From UBA1067 sp050874585 (GTDB lineage Bacteria > Verrucomicrobiota > Kiritimatiellia > RFP12 > UBA1067), in assembly GCA_050874585.1 (NCBI GenBank), contig JBNMKZ010000001.1:1-64000 (forward strand): DNA of 64,000 nucleotides, read 5' to 3'. This document shows, piece after piece, positions 1 to 8,166 of the stretch. Each line of letters starts with the position of its first letter. The first letter of the stretch is position 1. Both the position numbers and the translations under genes were made by a program. A model generated the notes under the pieces. It was not told where the DNA came from. It did not search any database and saw only the letters and a program-made list of their open reading frames with translations.

Positions 1-306
1 GTGTATCTCATCGCGAAGCTCGTCACGCCGGAGAACGTCGCGAAGCTCTACGGGATGCTCGCGGCGAAGATGTTTGCCTACGCCCGGAAGAGCGGGCACT
101 GGGAGACGGTGAAGTCGGCGAACCACCGCGTCGCCGACATCGCGGGCGTGATTGACCGCGTCTACGAGGACGACACGCTGACGGCCGAGGAGGAGGCGCA
201 GCTCGGACGGGTGCTCGCCGAGGGTCTCGACCCGCGCATCGCGCTCACCTGGCTCTTCGACCGGGAGAAGGCGAAGCAGGCGGACGCGGCATCGGAGGCC
301 GAATGA
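1..306 (+). CDS. Hypothetical phage protein, possibly 5'-incomplete
   Basis: The frame is open from the first base, where GTG could be a start, so the 101-residue protein may be complete or the C-terminal part of a longer one. It is mixed in charge and mostly helical, with an acidic linker (TAEEEAQL) before a short C-terminal region rich in Lys, Ala and Glu. There is no signal peptide or membrane segment, and I do not recognise the family. It stops one base before the ATG of the next gene, so both lie in the plus-strand phage operon. Its position upstream of the tail tube-like gene suggests a head-tail or tail accessory role, but that is inference. Confidence 0.55.
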   Translation: MYLIAKLVTPENVAKLYGMLAAKMFAYARKSGHWETVKSANHRVADIAGVIDRVYEDDTLTAEEEAQLGRVLAEGLDPRIALTWLFDREKAKQADAASEAE

Positions 307-307
307 G

Positions 308-532
308 ATGGCCTGGTCGAGCGTGTGCGGCCTTGCGCTCGTGCTGGCCATCCTCGTCGTCCTGTCGGTCGTCGGCGGCCGGTGGATGGAGCGGATTGAC
401 GCGGAGGAGCGCAGGCGCGAGGCCGAGAGGCTCCGCGGGGAGCTTCGGCGCGAGATTGAGACTTGCGGCAATCTCAACCGCATTGCCTCTCTTCGCCGCC
501 GGCTGCTGGAGCTCACCGGCGGCAAGGGCTGA
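308..532 (+). CDS. Small single-pass membrane protein (spanin- or holin-like in shape)
   Basis: A 74-residue protein with one hydrophobic segment at about residues 5-23 (LALVLAILVVLSVVGG), followed by a highly charged helix rich in Arg and Glu (about residues 27-55) that could form a coiled coil. This shape, an N-terminal anchor plus a charged helical tail, fits phage i-spanins and other small phage membrane proteins. No family motif is visible and no partner o-spanin overlaps it. The start ATG lies one base after the preceding stop codon. The function is unassigned. Confidence 0.5.
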   Translation: MAWSSVCGLALVLAILVVLSVVGGRWMERIDAEERRREAERLRGELRREIETCGNLNRIASLRRRLLELTGGKG

Positions 533-557
533 GGTGGTCATCGTCGGCGGGGGCGGC

Positions 558-668
558 ATGGTGTTCTACGCGGCGGGGGAGGCCGTGCCCGCCGTCCCCG
601 CGGCGGCGAACACGAACGGGTGGTACTCGCTCCCCGCAGCCGACATGGCGAAGCTGCTCGCCCCGTAA
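558..668 (+). CDS. Very small ORF in the phage operon (36 codons)
   Basis: A short frame between the small membrane protein and the tail tube-like gene, encoding 36 residues rich in Ala, Pro and Val and ending PAADMAKLLAP. A GTG at 534 in the same frame would give 44 codons and an extra VVIVGGGG stretch. No convincing ribosome binding site precedes either start. It is listed because it fills an otherwise empty gap on the coding strand of a tightly packed operon. It could be chance coding in GC-rich DNA. Confidence 0.3.
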   Translation: MVFYAAGEAVPAVPAAANTNGWYSLPAADMAKLLAP

Positions 669-725
669 TCTGGTTGAAAAGGCGGCCACTGTCGGTCGCC
701 TGAACACGAAAGGACAGGTAGAAAC

Positions 726-1454
726 ATGGCAAGCAAGGTCAAATTCTTCTCGCCGGATGCCACGGCGTTCGGAACTCTCGCCGACTGGGAACTCCAGTCG
801 GGCGCAAACCCATCCGTCTCGCGCCAGCGGGCGCAGGCTCTCAAGGCGGACGGCGACGAACTCGCCGCCGTCCAGTACGGCGCGCGAATCGCCCTCTCCG
901 CGAACTACGTCGCCAAGACGACAACCGGCACGACGCTCTCCGTCCCGAAGGCCGGCACGGTGTCGGGCGGGGCGCACGTCGACTCCGTATCAGTATCCTA
1001 CTCCCAGACGGGGTTCCCGACGCTGTCCGTCGAGGGCCATCGCCACGCCACCGTCGCAGGCGTCGCCGCCAGCCACGAGACCTGCCGGACCTACTCCCCC
1101 TCCATCGTCCTCCCGCCGCGAACAATCGGCGTTCCGTCCTCCATCAAGGGACTGGACGGCAAGCCCGTCTTCACCAAGCCGGACGACGTCGGCATGCGCT
1201 CGCTCAACTACCGCCTCGCCGTCACCCACGTCGACGAGGACGACGGGGACGGCAACCACCTCGCAGCGGAGAACCGCGACGGGGTCGAGACGCTCGAAAT
1301 CGAGTTCACGGGCGAGGTCGACGTCTCCGAACTCGCCATCGCCGACGGCTGGATGCTCCCCGAATCCTCGTCCGTCTCGCAGTCCAACACGGCGGCGACG
1401 ACCACCTCCGTCACGCTCGTCCACCACGTGGCCATGGATTCGGAGGCCGCCTGA
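726..1454 (+). CDS. Putative major tail tube protein
   Basis: A 242-residue soluble protein with no signal peptide, rich in Thr, Ser, Val and Gly with alternating beta-type stretches, as expected for a tail tube or major tail subunit. Three points support this: size, a clear ribosome binding site (AGGA upstream of the ATG in a 57-bp gap, the largest early in the operon, as if strongly expressed), and gene order, because the next gene has the size and place of a tail assembly chaperone and the one after is a tape measure protein. An acidic loop (VDEDDGDGNH) lies in the second half. The stop overlaps the next start by one base. No diagnostic motif was identified, so this rests on synteny. Confidence 0.5.
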   Translation: MASKVKFFSPDATAFGTLADWELQSGANPSVSRQRAQALKADGDELAAVQYGARIALSANYVAKTTTGTTLSVPKAGTVSGGAHVDSVSVSYSQTGFPTLSVEGHRHATVAGVAASHETCRTYSPSIVLPPRTIGVPSSIKGLDGKPVFTKPDDVGMRSLNYRLAVTHVDEDDGDGNHLAAENRDGVETLEIEFTGEVDVSELAIADGWMLPESSSVSQSNTAATTTSVTLVHHVAMDSEAA

Positions 1455-2212
1455 TGTCCGGCCGCCTCGCAAGCGTCCTCGCCGACCTGCGCGAGGAGAC
1501 GGGGGCGACCGCCGCCGACCTCACGGCGGACGAGCTCACGGACCTCGTCCACGCCTGCGAGCGCGTCGACAGCCCCTTCTCGGACATCCACGCCGACCTC
1601 ATGGGCCGCCCGATCAGGGTCGCGCCGGGCGTCACGCTCTGGCCGATTACCGCCGGGGCGCAGGTCTGGCTCGACGAGTTCGCCGCCGCGTGGTGGCCGA
1701 AGGGTTCGGCCATGTACAGGTGGGCGAACGTCTACGCCCTCGTCCACGCCCGCAACCCAGACGCATTCTCCCGCCTCGTGGACAAGTCCGCCGCACGCAG
1801 GGCCATTCTCCTCTCCGCGCTCAGGCTCGCCGTCCACGCCCCCGAACTCGAACGCGGCATCCTCCTCGCCTACGGTGTCCGCCCGCACGACGAGCCGCCA
1901 CCGGAGCGCAGGCGCCGCGACGACCGCGACGACACACACGCCGACTTCGCCGCGCTCGTCGCAAGGCTGGAGGTCGCAAGCGGCATCAGCCGCGACGAGT
2001 GGCTCTGGGGCCGCTCTCTCGCCAGCCTCTCGCGCTCCTACTGCGAACTCGCCAACCTCCAGGCGGCCACCCTCGGCTCCTCGCGCACGGAATGCCGCCT
2101 CGAACTGGACGAGGCCGTCGCCAACCTGGCGCGAACCTGCTCGCGCATCTCGCGCCGCCTCAGGGCGACGCGCCAGAATGCCGCACGTGACGGCGGAAAG
2201 GCGGCGGACTGA
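1454..2212 (+). CDS. Putative tail assembly chaperone
   Basis: A 252-residue, mostly helical protein with a basic, Arg-rich central linker (PPPERRRRDD, about residues 150-160) separating two helical halves. It lies exactly between the tube-like gene and the tape measure gene, where tail assembly chaperones are encoded in long-tailed phages. Start and stop overlap the neighbouring genes by a base (TGATG-type junctions), implying translational coupling. I saw no obvious programmed -1 frameshift site producing a G/GT-type pair, and the C-terminus ends at an ordinary stop. The call depends on position; the sequence family is unknown to me. Confidence 0.4.
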   Translation: MSGRLASVLADLREETGATAADLTADELTDLVHACERVDSPFSDIHADLMGRPIRVAPGVTLWPITAGAQVWLDEFAAAWWPKGSAMYRWANVYALVHARNPDAFSRLVDKSAARRAILLSALRLAVHAPELERGILLAYGVRPHDEPPPERRRRDDRDDTHADFAALVARLEVASGISRDEWLWGRSLASLSRSYCELANLQAATLGSSRTECRLELDEAVANLARTCSRISRRLRATRQNAARDGGKAAD

Positions 2213-3990
2213 TGGCCAACCGCGTCGTCGAGTACATCATCGCCGCGAAGGACAGGACGGCATTGGCCGTCCGCTCGGCACTCTCGCGGATCAAGTCGTT
2301 CACGACGGGCGTCGGGCGCAACCTCGCCAACCTCCAGGCGGGGTTCGGCATGACCGCAGGCGTCGTGCGGACTTTCGCCGGCATCGTCTCCACGGCCATC
2401 GCCGAGGCGTTCAGGTTCGAGCGCGCAGAGGCCAACTTCCGCTCCCTCCTCGGCTCGGTCGACAGGGCGAAGGCCCACATCGCCGATCTCAGGGAGTTCG
2501 CGAACTCAACGCCGCTCACCTTCGACGACCTCTCTCGCGCCTCGCGCCTCCTCCTCTCCTTCGGGGCCGCCGCCGACTCGGTTCTCCCCTCCCTCAAGAT
2601 GCTCGGCGACATCTCCATGGGCAACGCCCAGCGCTTCCAGGGCCTCGCACTCGTCTTCGCACAGGTCCAGTCCCAGGGCAAACTCATGGGGCAGGATCTC
2701 CTCCAGATGGTCAACCAGGGCTTCAACCCGCTCACCGTCATCGCCAAGGAGACGGGGGCCACCGTCTCCGAACTCAAGGACCTCATGGCCGAGGGCGGAA
2801 TCTCCTTCGAGATGGTCGCGGCGGCCATGCGCAAGGCCACCGAGGAGGGCGGCCTCTTCCACAACGCCCTCCAGGAGGCCTCCACCACCGGCGAGGGCCT
2901 CATCTCCACTCTGAAGGACAAGTGGACGAACGCCGTCGCGCAGTTCGGCATGGCCTTCTCGGACGCGGCCAAGGGCGGCATCCAGCGGCTCATCGACGCT
3001 CTCGACGACCTCGTCTCGTCGGGCGACATCGACGTCTGGGCCAGCAACGCCGTCGAGAAAATCGGCGCGGTCGGATCGGCCTTCGCGGCCATCGGCGACT
3101 TCTTCGGCGGCATCTGGAAGGGCGTGAAGGGCACGGTCGGCACCGCCCTCGCATTCGGCGCGGGCGCGGACGAGGCCCGCGAGAACGGCGAGGGCCTCTG
3201 GGAGCAGCTCAAGGCGGGCGGGCGCGTCGCACGGCAGATGTGGAACGACACGTGGAATCCGCAGGAAGACCCGTTCGAGAGGGCGGCGGACAACGAAATC
3301 AGGCTCTCCGCCCGCCAGAGGGCCACCGCTCGGGCCGTCGAGCAGGTGCGGGCCGAACAGGCCGCACGCGAGGAATCGGCCGAAAAGGAGAAGTCCCTCG
3401 CCGACATGCTCGCGGACGCAACCGCCGAGAAGCGGCGCAAGGCCGCAGAGGCCGCCGCAGAGGCCGAGCGAAAGGCCGCCGAGGCCGCCGCAAGGGCCGA
3501 GGAGCAGGAACGCCTCCGCATCGAACGCGCCGTCGCAGCCGAACGCGACCGCCTCCTCAGGCGCTCGGCGCAGCTCCAGCAGCAGGAACTCGCCGCTATC
3601 TCCTCCGAATCGGCGGCGGCGGACAACGCCCTCGCCGCCGCCCAGGCCGAGTCCTCCCGCGCCTGGGGCTGGTACCGCAACCGCGACTCCCTCGCCGCCC
3701 AGCTCGACGAGGAACGCGCCGATGCCGCCGCCCGCGCCCAGTTCCAGCGCGACTTCGACCGACTCAGGAGCCGCCGCCCGGACTGGCGCACCGCCGCCGA
3801 CTACGACCCCGACAACTTCCGCTCCCTCTCGCTCGGCGAGACCGCCGTCAAGCGCGTCGCGCTCGCCCGCGAGGAGGAGGAGCGCGTGCGCGAATGGCAG
3901 CGGAAGACCGCCGAGGCGACCGAACGCGCCGCCGAGGCGCTCGAACAGATCCAGGACGCGCTCGAAAACGACCAGGGGGCCTTCTCATGA
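2212..3990 (+). CDS. Phage tail tape measure protein (short, 592 residues)
   Basis: The N-terminal 300 residues have the typical tape measure pattern: an opening helical region, a hydrophobic stretch near residues 45-65, then a conserved-looking block with ANFRSLLGSVDRA, EFANSTPLTFDDLSRASRLLLSFG and MGQDLLQMVNQGFNPL, followed by helices with Gly-rich hydrophobic turns. Residues about 370-480 form a long Ala/Glu/Arg/Lys-rich coiled coil. This protein sets tail length and carries segments for membrane passage during DNA injection. At 592 residues it is short for the family, suggesting a short tail or a degenerate element. Its stop overlaps the next start by four bases (ATGA). Confidence 0.85.
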   Translation: MANRVVEYIIAAKDRTALAVRSALSRIKSFTTGVGRNLANLQAGFGMTAGVVRTFAGIVSTAIAEAFRFERAEANFRSLLGSVDRAKAHIADLREFANSTPLTFDDLSRASRLLLSFGAAADSVLPSLKMLGDISMGNAQRFQGLALVFAQVQSQGKLMGQDLLQMVNQGFNPLTVIAKETGATVSELKDLMAEGGISFEMVAAAMRKATEEGGLFHNALQEASTTGEGLISTLKDKWTNAVAQFGMAFSDAAKGGIQRLIDALDDLVSSGDIDVWASNAVEKIGAVGSAFAAIGDFFGGIWKGVKGTVGTALAFGAGADEARENGEGLWEQLKAGGRVARQMWNDTWNPQEDPFERAADNEIRLSARQRATARAVEQVRAEQAAREESAEKEKSLADMLADATAEKRRKAAEAAAEAERKAAEAAARAEEQERLRIERAVAAERDRLLRRSAQLQQQELAAISSESAAADNALAAAQAESSRAWGWYRNRDSLAAQLDEERADAAARAQFQRDFDRLRSRRPDWRTAADYDPDNFRSLSLGETAVKRVALAREEEERVREWQRKTAEATERAAEALEQIQDALENDQGAFS

Positions 3991-4769
3991 GCTGGGACAA
4001 CTCAATCCAGACCGGCGACACGACCAAAACGACGGCGGGCGCACGCGTCGCGCTCTCGCACGAGGAACGCTCCTCGCTCGCCTACACCCACGAAACATAC
4101 CCAATCATCCAGCGCGAGACGCGCTCGACCGCCGTCCATCGCGGCCTCACCGAGCCGTGCGCCGTCCAGCTCGCCAAGAACCTCTTCACCGACTCGGTCG
4201 TCGGCATCACCCTGTTCGGCTCGGTCGAGGCCGTCAACGAGGCCGTCATCTCCGTCCTCTCGGGCTCCCGCACAAACGCCACAGCCGCCCGCGCCGACGA
4301 GTCAGGCCAGTGGCAGGTCACGGTGGAGACCGTCTCCTACTCCTACGCGGCGGACGCGACCGCCTGGAAGACGCAGGCCGCAGGCGGCTCCGGCATCCTC
4401 GTCTCGCGGCAGGTCTCCTCCTCGCAGACCTTCATCGGCCACCTCTGGGCGGGCGGCTCGATCAGCGTCGCGGCGGACGGCTCGAAGAGCTGGCTGACCA
4501 TCTCGTGGGCCGACTTCGTCCAAATCGAGACGACCACCGTCGAGAGCTACCGCTCCTCCGCCCCGCAGTCCCTCACGGGAACGGCCACCGAAACCGCCGC
4601 ACAGTTCGGCCACCAGGACTTCGGCCTCGCGCAGGGCCGCCTCGGCACGCGCATCGCCCTCTCCTGCACCACACTCCCGAACGCCCGCGGCTACATCAAC
4701 ACGAAATCGACAACCGTCTTCACCGTCAGGGACTCGACCGGCAAGACCTACACCGCAAAAAACTCCTGA
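3987..4769 (+). CDS. Tail-associated protein of unknown function
   Basis: A 260-residue protein beginning MSWDNSIQTGDTTKTT. Its ATG overlaps the tape measure stop by four bases, which fixes the start; the frame stays open far upstream but only as antisense-like, low-complexity sequence. The protein is rich in Ser, Thr and Ala with repeated beta-type stretches and no membrane segment or signal peptide. Downstream of the tape measure gene, phages usually encode distal tail or baseplate components, so a tail-tip role is plausible. I recognise no family motif. Confidence 0.6.
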   Translation: MSWDNSIQTGDTTKTTAGARVALSHEERSSLAYTHETYPIIQRETRSTAVHRGLTEPCAVQLAKNLFTDSVVGITLFGSVEAVNEAVISVLSGSRTNATAARADESGQWQVTVETVSYSYAADATAWKTQAAGGSGILVSRQVSSSQTFIGHLWAGGSISVAADGSKSWLTISWADFVQIETTTVESYRSSAPQSLTGTATETAAQFGHQDFGLAQGRLGTRIALSCTTLPNARGYINTKSTTVFTVRDSTGKTYTAKNS

Positions 4770-4773
4770 CTCC

Positions 4774-5274
4774 ATGCTCAAGCACTTCACCTCCTCCTTC
4801 CTCAGATTCCCGGTCAAGTGGGCGAACGCCGTCACCGACTGGCTCCTCGGGCTGTCGTCAGACGGCTCCATCATCATCCAGAACGCCGCAACGCCAACGC
4901 CGGGCCTCCCGAAGGTCTCCGTCTCGAAGGGCTGGCTCTACAACACCCTCCAGGCGGGCGCGGGCGAATCGTCCGAGGAGTTCCACGCCCTCTCATCCCC
5001 TCGCGCCGCCGACTACGCAAGCGCAAGCGAGTCGCCCCCGACCGTCGCGGACTCATGGCTTCGCGGTCTCGGCACGAGGACGAAGGCCAACGGGGGCGGC
5101 AACACCGGCACCTCGCCAGTCGGCCTCACCTTCCGCGTCATCACGCGGACGCAGCTTGCGGCGGGCGTCAACTACCTCTACTTCCGCACCATCTCCGTCA
5201 ACCGCTTCGGCTGCATCGTCTCCGTCGGCCCGGAGGAGGGGTGCGCCGCCTGCATGGACCAGTCTATGATGTAG
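4774..5274 (+). CDS. Small tail-region protein of unknown function
   Basis: A 166-residue protein starting four bases after the previous stop. The N-terminus is amphipathic and mildly hydrophobic (FLRFPVKWANAVTDWLLGLS) but not a clear signal peptide. The rest is Gly/Ser-rich with a beta-type C-terminal half ending in a short Cys-containing tail (EEGCAACMDQ). It sits between probable distal tail genes and the two long secreted proteins. No family is recognised. Co-directional transcription with the tail genes is the only functional clue. Confidence 0.55.
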   Translation: MLKHFTSSFLRFPVKWANAVTDWLLGLSSDGSIIIQNAATPTPGLPKVSVSKGWLYNTLQAGAGESSEEFHALSSPRAADYASASESPPTVADSWLRGLGTRTKANGGGNTGTSPVGLTFRVITRTQLAAGVNYLYFRTISVNRFGCIVSVGPEEGCAACMDQSMM

Positions 5275-5313
5275 GAAGATGCAAGGAAAATCCCCGTAGG
5301 AAACCCAAACGCA

Positions 5314-8154
5314 ATGAAGCCGAAACAAGCCCTCCTCTCACGCGTCCTCATCCTCACCACCGCACTCCTCGCCGCCCAGGCGGCCGTCGCGGAGAAAATC
5401 GCCACACGCCAGTGGGTCGAGTCGCTCCTCGCCACAAACGCCGTGCTCGACCGCGCCTCCGTGGAGGCCATCACCGAGGCCGCCTCCGACAATTCCGATC
5501 TCTTCGTCTCAGCCGACGGCACACCGTTCCTCAAGTCCCTCGAGCGCAGGCCGGACGGCGGCTGGACGAACGCCACCCACCATCTCGCGCTCACCGCCAC
5601 AAACGAGGTCGGAACCTATCGCGGAGCGGTCGTCACAGACTCCTCCGACCCGAACTTCCCGGCAGGAATGCGCTTCGCCATCGCAAGCTACGCCGAACGG
5701 GGCGGACTCGACGCGAGATGCCTGCGCCTCGTCAACCGGGGCACGAACCTCTGGTACGCTCAGGAGGCCGACTCGTCCGCTTCGAACGGCACGTGGACGA
5801 ACGCCGTCGCGTTCGTCAGCGAGGACAACCTCCCGCCGGACGACTGGTTCGGGTCTCCGGATGCCTACCGCTACCTCCACTCGCCGGCAACGACCGGCTC
5901 CCTCACCGTCTACACCTCGACGAACGGCGTCTCCCTCGCAGGGCCCTCCTTCACAATCGAACCCTGCCACCTCCTCCGCCGCTCCTGGCTCGCCCTCGCG
6001 GGCGAGGCGACCGACGCACCCCACGCCGCCGCGCTCGCACGGGGGTGCGCATTCTCCGACCGCGCCTACAGGGCGGAGTCCGAACTGCGCCTCACACTCG
6101 CGGAGATTCGCGCAAAAACCGACGAGCAGGGCGTTCCCTCCGCCCTCTCCCTCCTCCGGGGTCTCATCCTCCAGCCAGCCCGCGCAGACGACCAGCCGAC
6201 CACCTCCGCCATCATCCTCCCGCTCGCCTGGCGCGGACCCGAGCGCGGCATCGTCCGCTGGCCGACGAGGGACTACGCCGCCGACGTCGACCTCGTCTCC
6301 ATCGTCGACGAGTACGGCAACTCCGTCCGCCCGACGGCGGAGAACTGCGACGCGGACCCGGAGTTCGTCTACCCACGCGCCAACTGGGAGGACCCCGCGA
6401 ACTGGCTCCCGGAAATCTCTCGGGACAACCCGCTCTCCGTCTCAATCCCAGTCTGGGACGCGGAGTCGGCGACCTGGGTCTCACGGACGCGCAGGATTCG
6501 CTCCCTCGACACCCTCCTCGGCCTCATCGCCTCCTCCTACCCCGCCACGCGCCTCATCGCACAGCCCTGGCCGGGCTACACCCTCACCCCGGTCAAGACC
6601 TGCCGGACGACGGGGGCGCACGTCTACGGCGCGGACTGCCGGTGCATCGCCTGCGGACACAGGCGCGAGCACGACTACGGCGGGGCCTCCGCCACGCGCT
6701 GCGCACGGTGCCAGAACGAGTTCGACCTCTACAGGACCGAGCGCGGACGCTTCATCCTCCTCGCTCGCGGCGGCTCGGGCGAGATGTGCGGCGCAACGCC
6801 AAGCCCGGACGACACCGACTGCGACGACCTCGCCCTCCACGGCGGCTTCCGCGACGAGACTCCGCCGGGCGACGCTCCAGACCCGAACTTCAACTGCTCC
6901 TGCGAATGCGGCTACTACTCGCTCGCGGCGACCCCGCTCGCCCACGACTGGCCGGAAGCGGACGAATCCGCCATCTGGTCGCCGACCGACGCAGACGGCA
7001 ACGACGACCCGGAGTACCACTGGCGGCAGGTCGCCTGCTCGCGCTGCCGCACGGCCACCCGCTGGACGAACGAGCCGCACGACCTCGCCGTCGACGAGAC
7101 GCGCCGCGAGGGCGACTCCGACTACCTCGACGACGAGCGGCACAACGCCCCGGGAACCTGCGAGACCTGCGGTCGGCACGGCCTGACCGTCGAGGAGCAC
7201 GAACGCGACAAGAACTGCCGCTGCAGGTGGTGCGACCGCATCGTCCACGAATACCGCCAAATCGCCTGCGGCCCCTATTCGAACGCCTACTGCATCCACT
7301 GCCAGCAGGCCAAGAATGGCTCCGCCATCCGCCACGCGGGCTGGTACGCGTTCACGGCGGGCGATTCGCGCCACGACACCATGCACCACTGCCTCTGCGG
7401 CAGGGCCGTCGGCAACCACGTCTTCAGGAAACACGCCTGCGTGGACTCGTTGGGCGACTCCGAACACTGCGACAACCTCACCGGCGGATGCGGCCTCAAC
7501 GACCAGAGCGGCCTCGCCTCGCATCCCTGCATGTGGAAGAGCGGCGACTCCTCCTCTCACTCGGGCGACAGGTCGACCACCTTCGACGGCCTCGACCTCC
7601 CGAACGGCAAGTCTCGACCCTCAGTCTTCAACCCGGCAAGCCCGGACGCCCCCTCCCCTCTCCCGGACGCACTCTCGCCGTCCGTCGGCACGAACGACCA
7701 GTCCTCCGCTGTACATTCGCAGTGCCCGGACTGCCGGGGCTCGCTTATGCGCGACTTCGCCTCCCTCCTCGGCATGCGCGACTTCCACAACATCACGAAT
7801 GTCCTCTCGGGCGCGACCTGGACGCTCCGAACGGCGGAGAACGAGGAAATAGGGCCGGAAGCGTTCTGCGCACCGAACGAGGTCGCCGCCACAATCGCAT
7901 CCTGCAACGCCCGCTTCAGCGCCTACGCGGACGAGCTCAAGTCCGCAAGCCACGAGGGCGACTCCCTCTCCCTCCGCCTCACCATCAGGTTCTACGGCTT
8001 CGTGCCGTCCACGGAGTCGGCGCGATTCCTCGGCATCCCCTTCTACAGCGTCCCCTCCTACGCCGAGATCCTCGACGGCGCGACCTACACCCTCTTCTAC
8101 GACGGGACGGTGTGCGTCGACACCCTCGGCAAGCCATTCATAAGCTGGAAATAA
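5314..8154 (+). CDS. Large Cys-rich protein with signal peptide and zinc-ribbon-like repeats
   Basis: A 946-residue protein. Residues 1-26 form a typical Sec signal peptide (basic start, LLSRVLILTTALLAAQ core, AVA cleavage motif). Residues about 60-420 are beta-rich. Residues about 430-740 hold many Cys pairs: CRCIACG followed by REHDY (442-455), CARCQ (463-467), CSCECG (528-533), CSRC (575-578), CETCG (616-620), CRCRWC followed by VHEY (635-647), CIHC (660-663) and CLCG (693-696). The recurring CxC-x2-C-x4-5-H-x-Y pattern suggests tandem metal-binding ribbons. The last 180 residues contain another CPDC and a beta-rich end. It occupies the slot of a tail fibre gene, yet an export signal is unusual for a virion protein. 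Function unknown; an exported receptor-binding or surface protein is possible. Confidence 0.7.
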   Translation: MKPKQALLSRVLILTTALLAAQAAVAEKIATRQWVESLLATNAVLDRASVEAITEAASDNSDLFVSADGTPFLKSLERRPDGGWTNATHHLALTATNEVGTYRGAVVTDSSDPNFPAGMRFAIASYAERGGLDARCLRLVNRGTNLWYAQEADSSASNGTWTNAVAFVSEDNLPPDDWFGSPDAYRYLHSPATTGSLTVYTSTNGVSLAGPSFTIEPCHLLRRSWLALAGEATDAPHAAALARGCAFSDRAYRAESELRLTLAEIRAKTDEQGVPSALSLLRGLILQPARADDQPTTSAIILPLAWRGPERGIVRWPTRDYAADVDLVSIVDEYGNSVRPTAENCDADPEFVYPRANWEDPANWLPEISRDNPLSVSIPVWDAESATWVSRTRRIRSLDTLLGLIASSYPATRLIAQPWPGYTLTPVKTCRTTGAHVYGADCRCIACGHRREHDYGGASATRCARCQNEFDLYRTERGRFILLARGGSGEMCGATPSPDDTDCDDLALHGGFRDETPPGDAPDPNFNCSCECGYYSLAATPLAHDWPEADESAIWSPTDADGNDDPEYHWRQVACSRCRTATRWTNEPHDLAVDETRREGDSDYLDDERHNAPGTCETCGRHGLTVEEHERDKNCRCRWCDRIVHEYRQIACGPYSNAYCIHCQQAKNGSAIRHAGWYAFTAGDSRHDTMHHCLCGRAVGNHVFRKHACVDSLGDSEHCDNLTGGCGLNDQSGLASHPCMWKSGDSSSHSGDRSTTFDGLDLPNGKSRPSVFNPASPDAPSPLPDALSPSVGTNDQSSAVHSQCPDCRGSLMRDFASLLGMRDFHNITNVLSGATWTLRTAENEEIGPEAFCAPNEVAATIASCNARFSAYADELKSASHEGDSLSLRLTIRFYGFVPSTESARFLGIPFYSVPSYAEILDGATYTLFYDGTVCVDTLGKPFISWK

Positions 8155-8166
8155 GGAACCATCACC

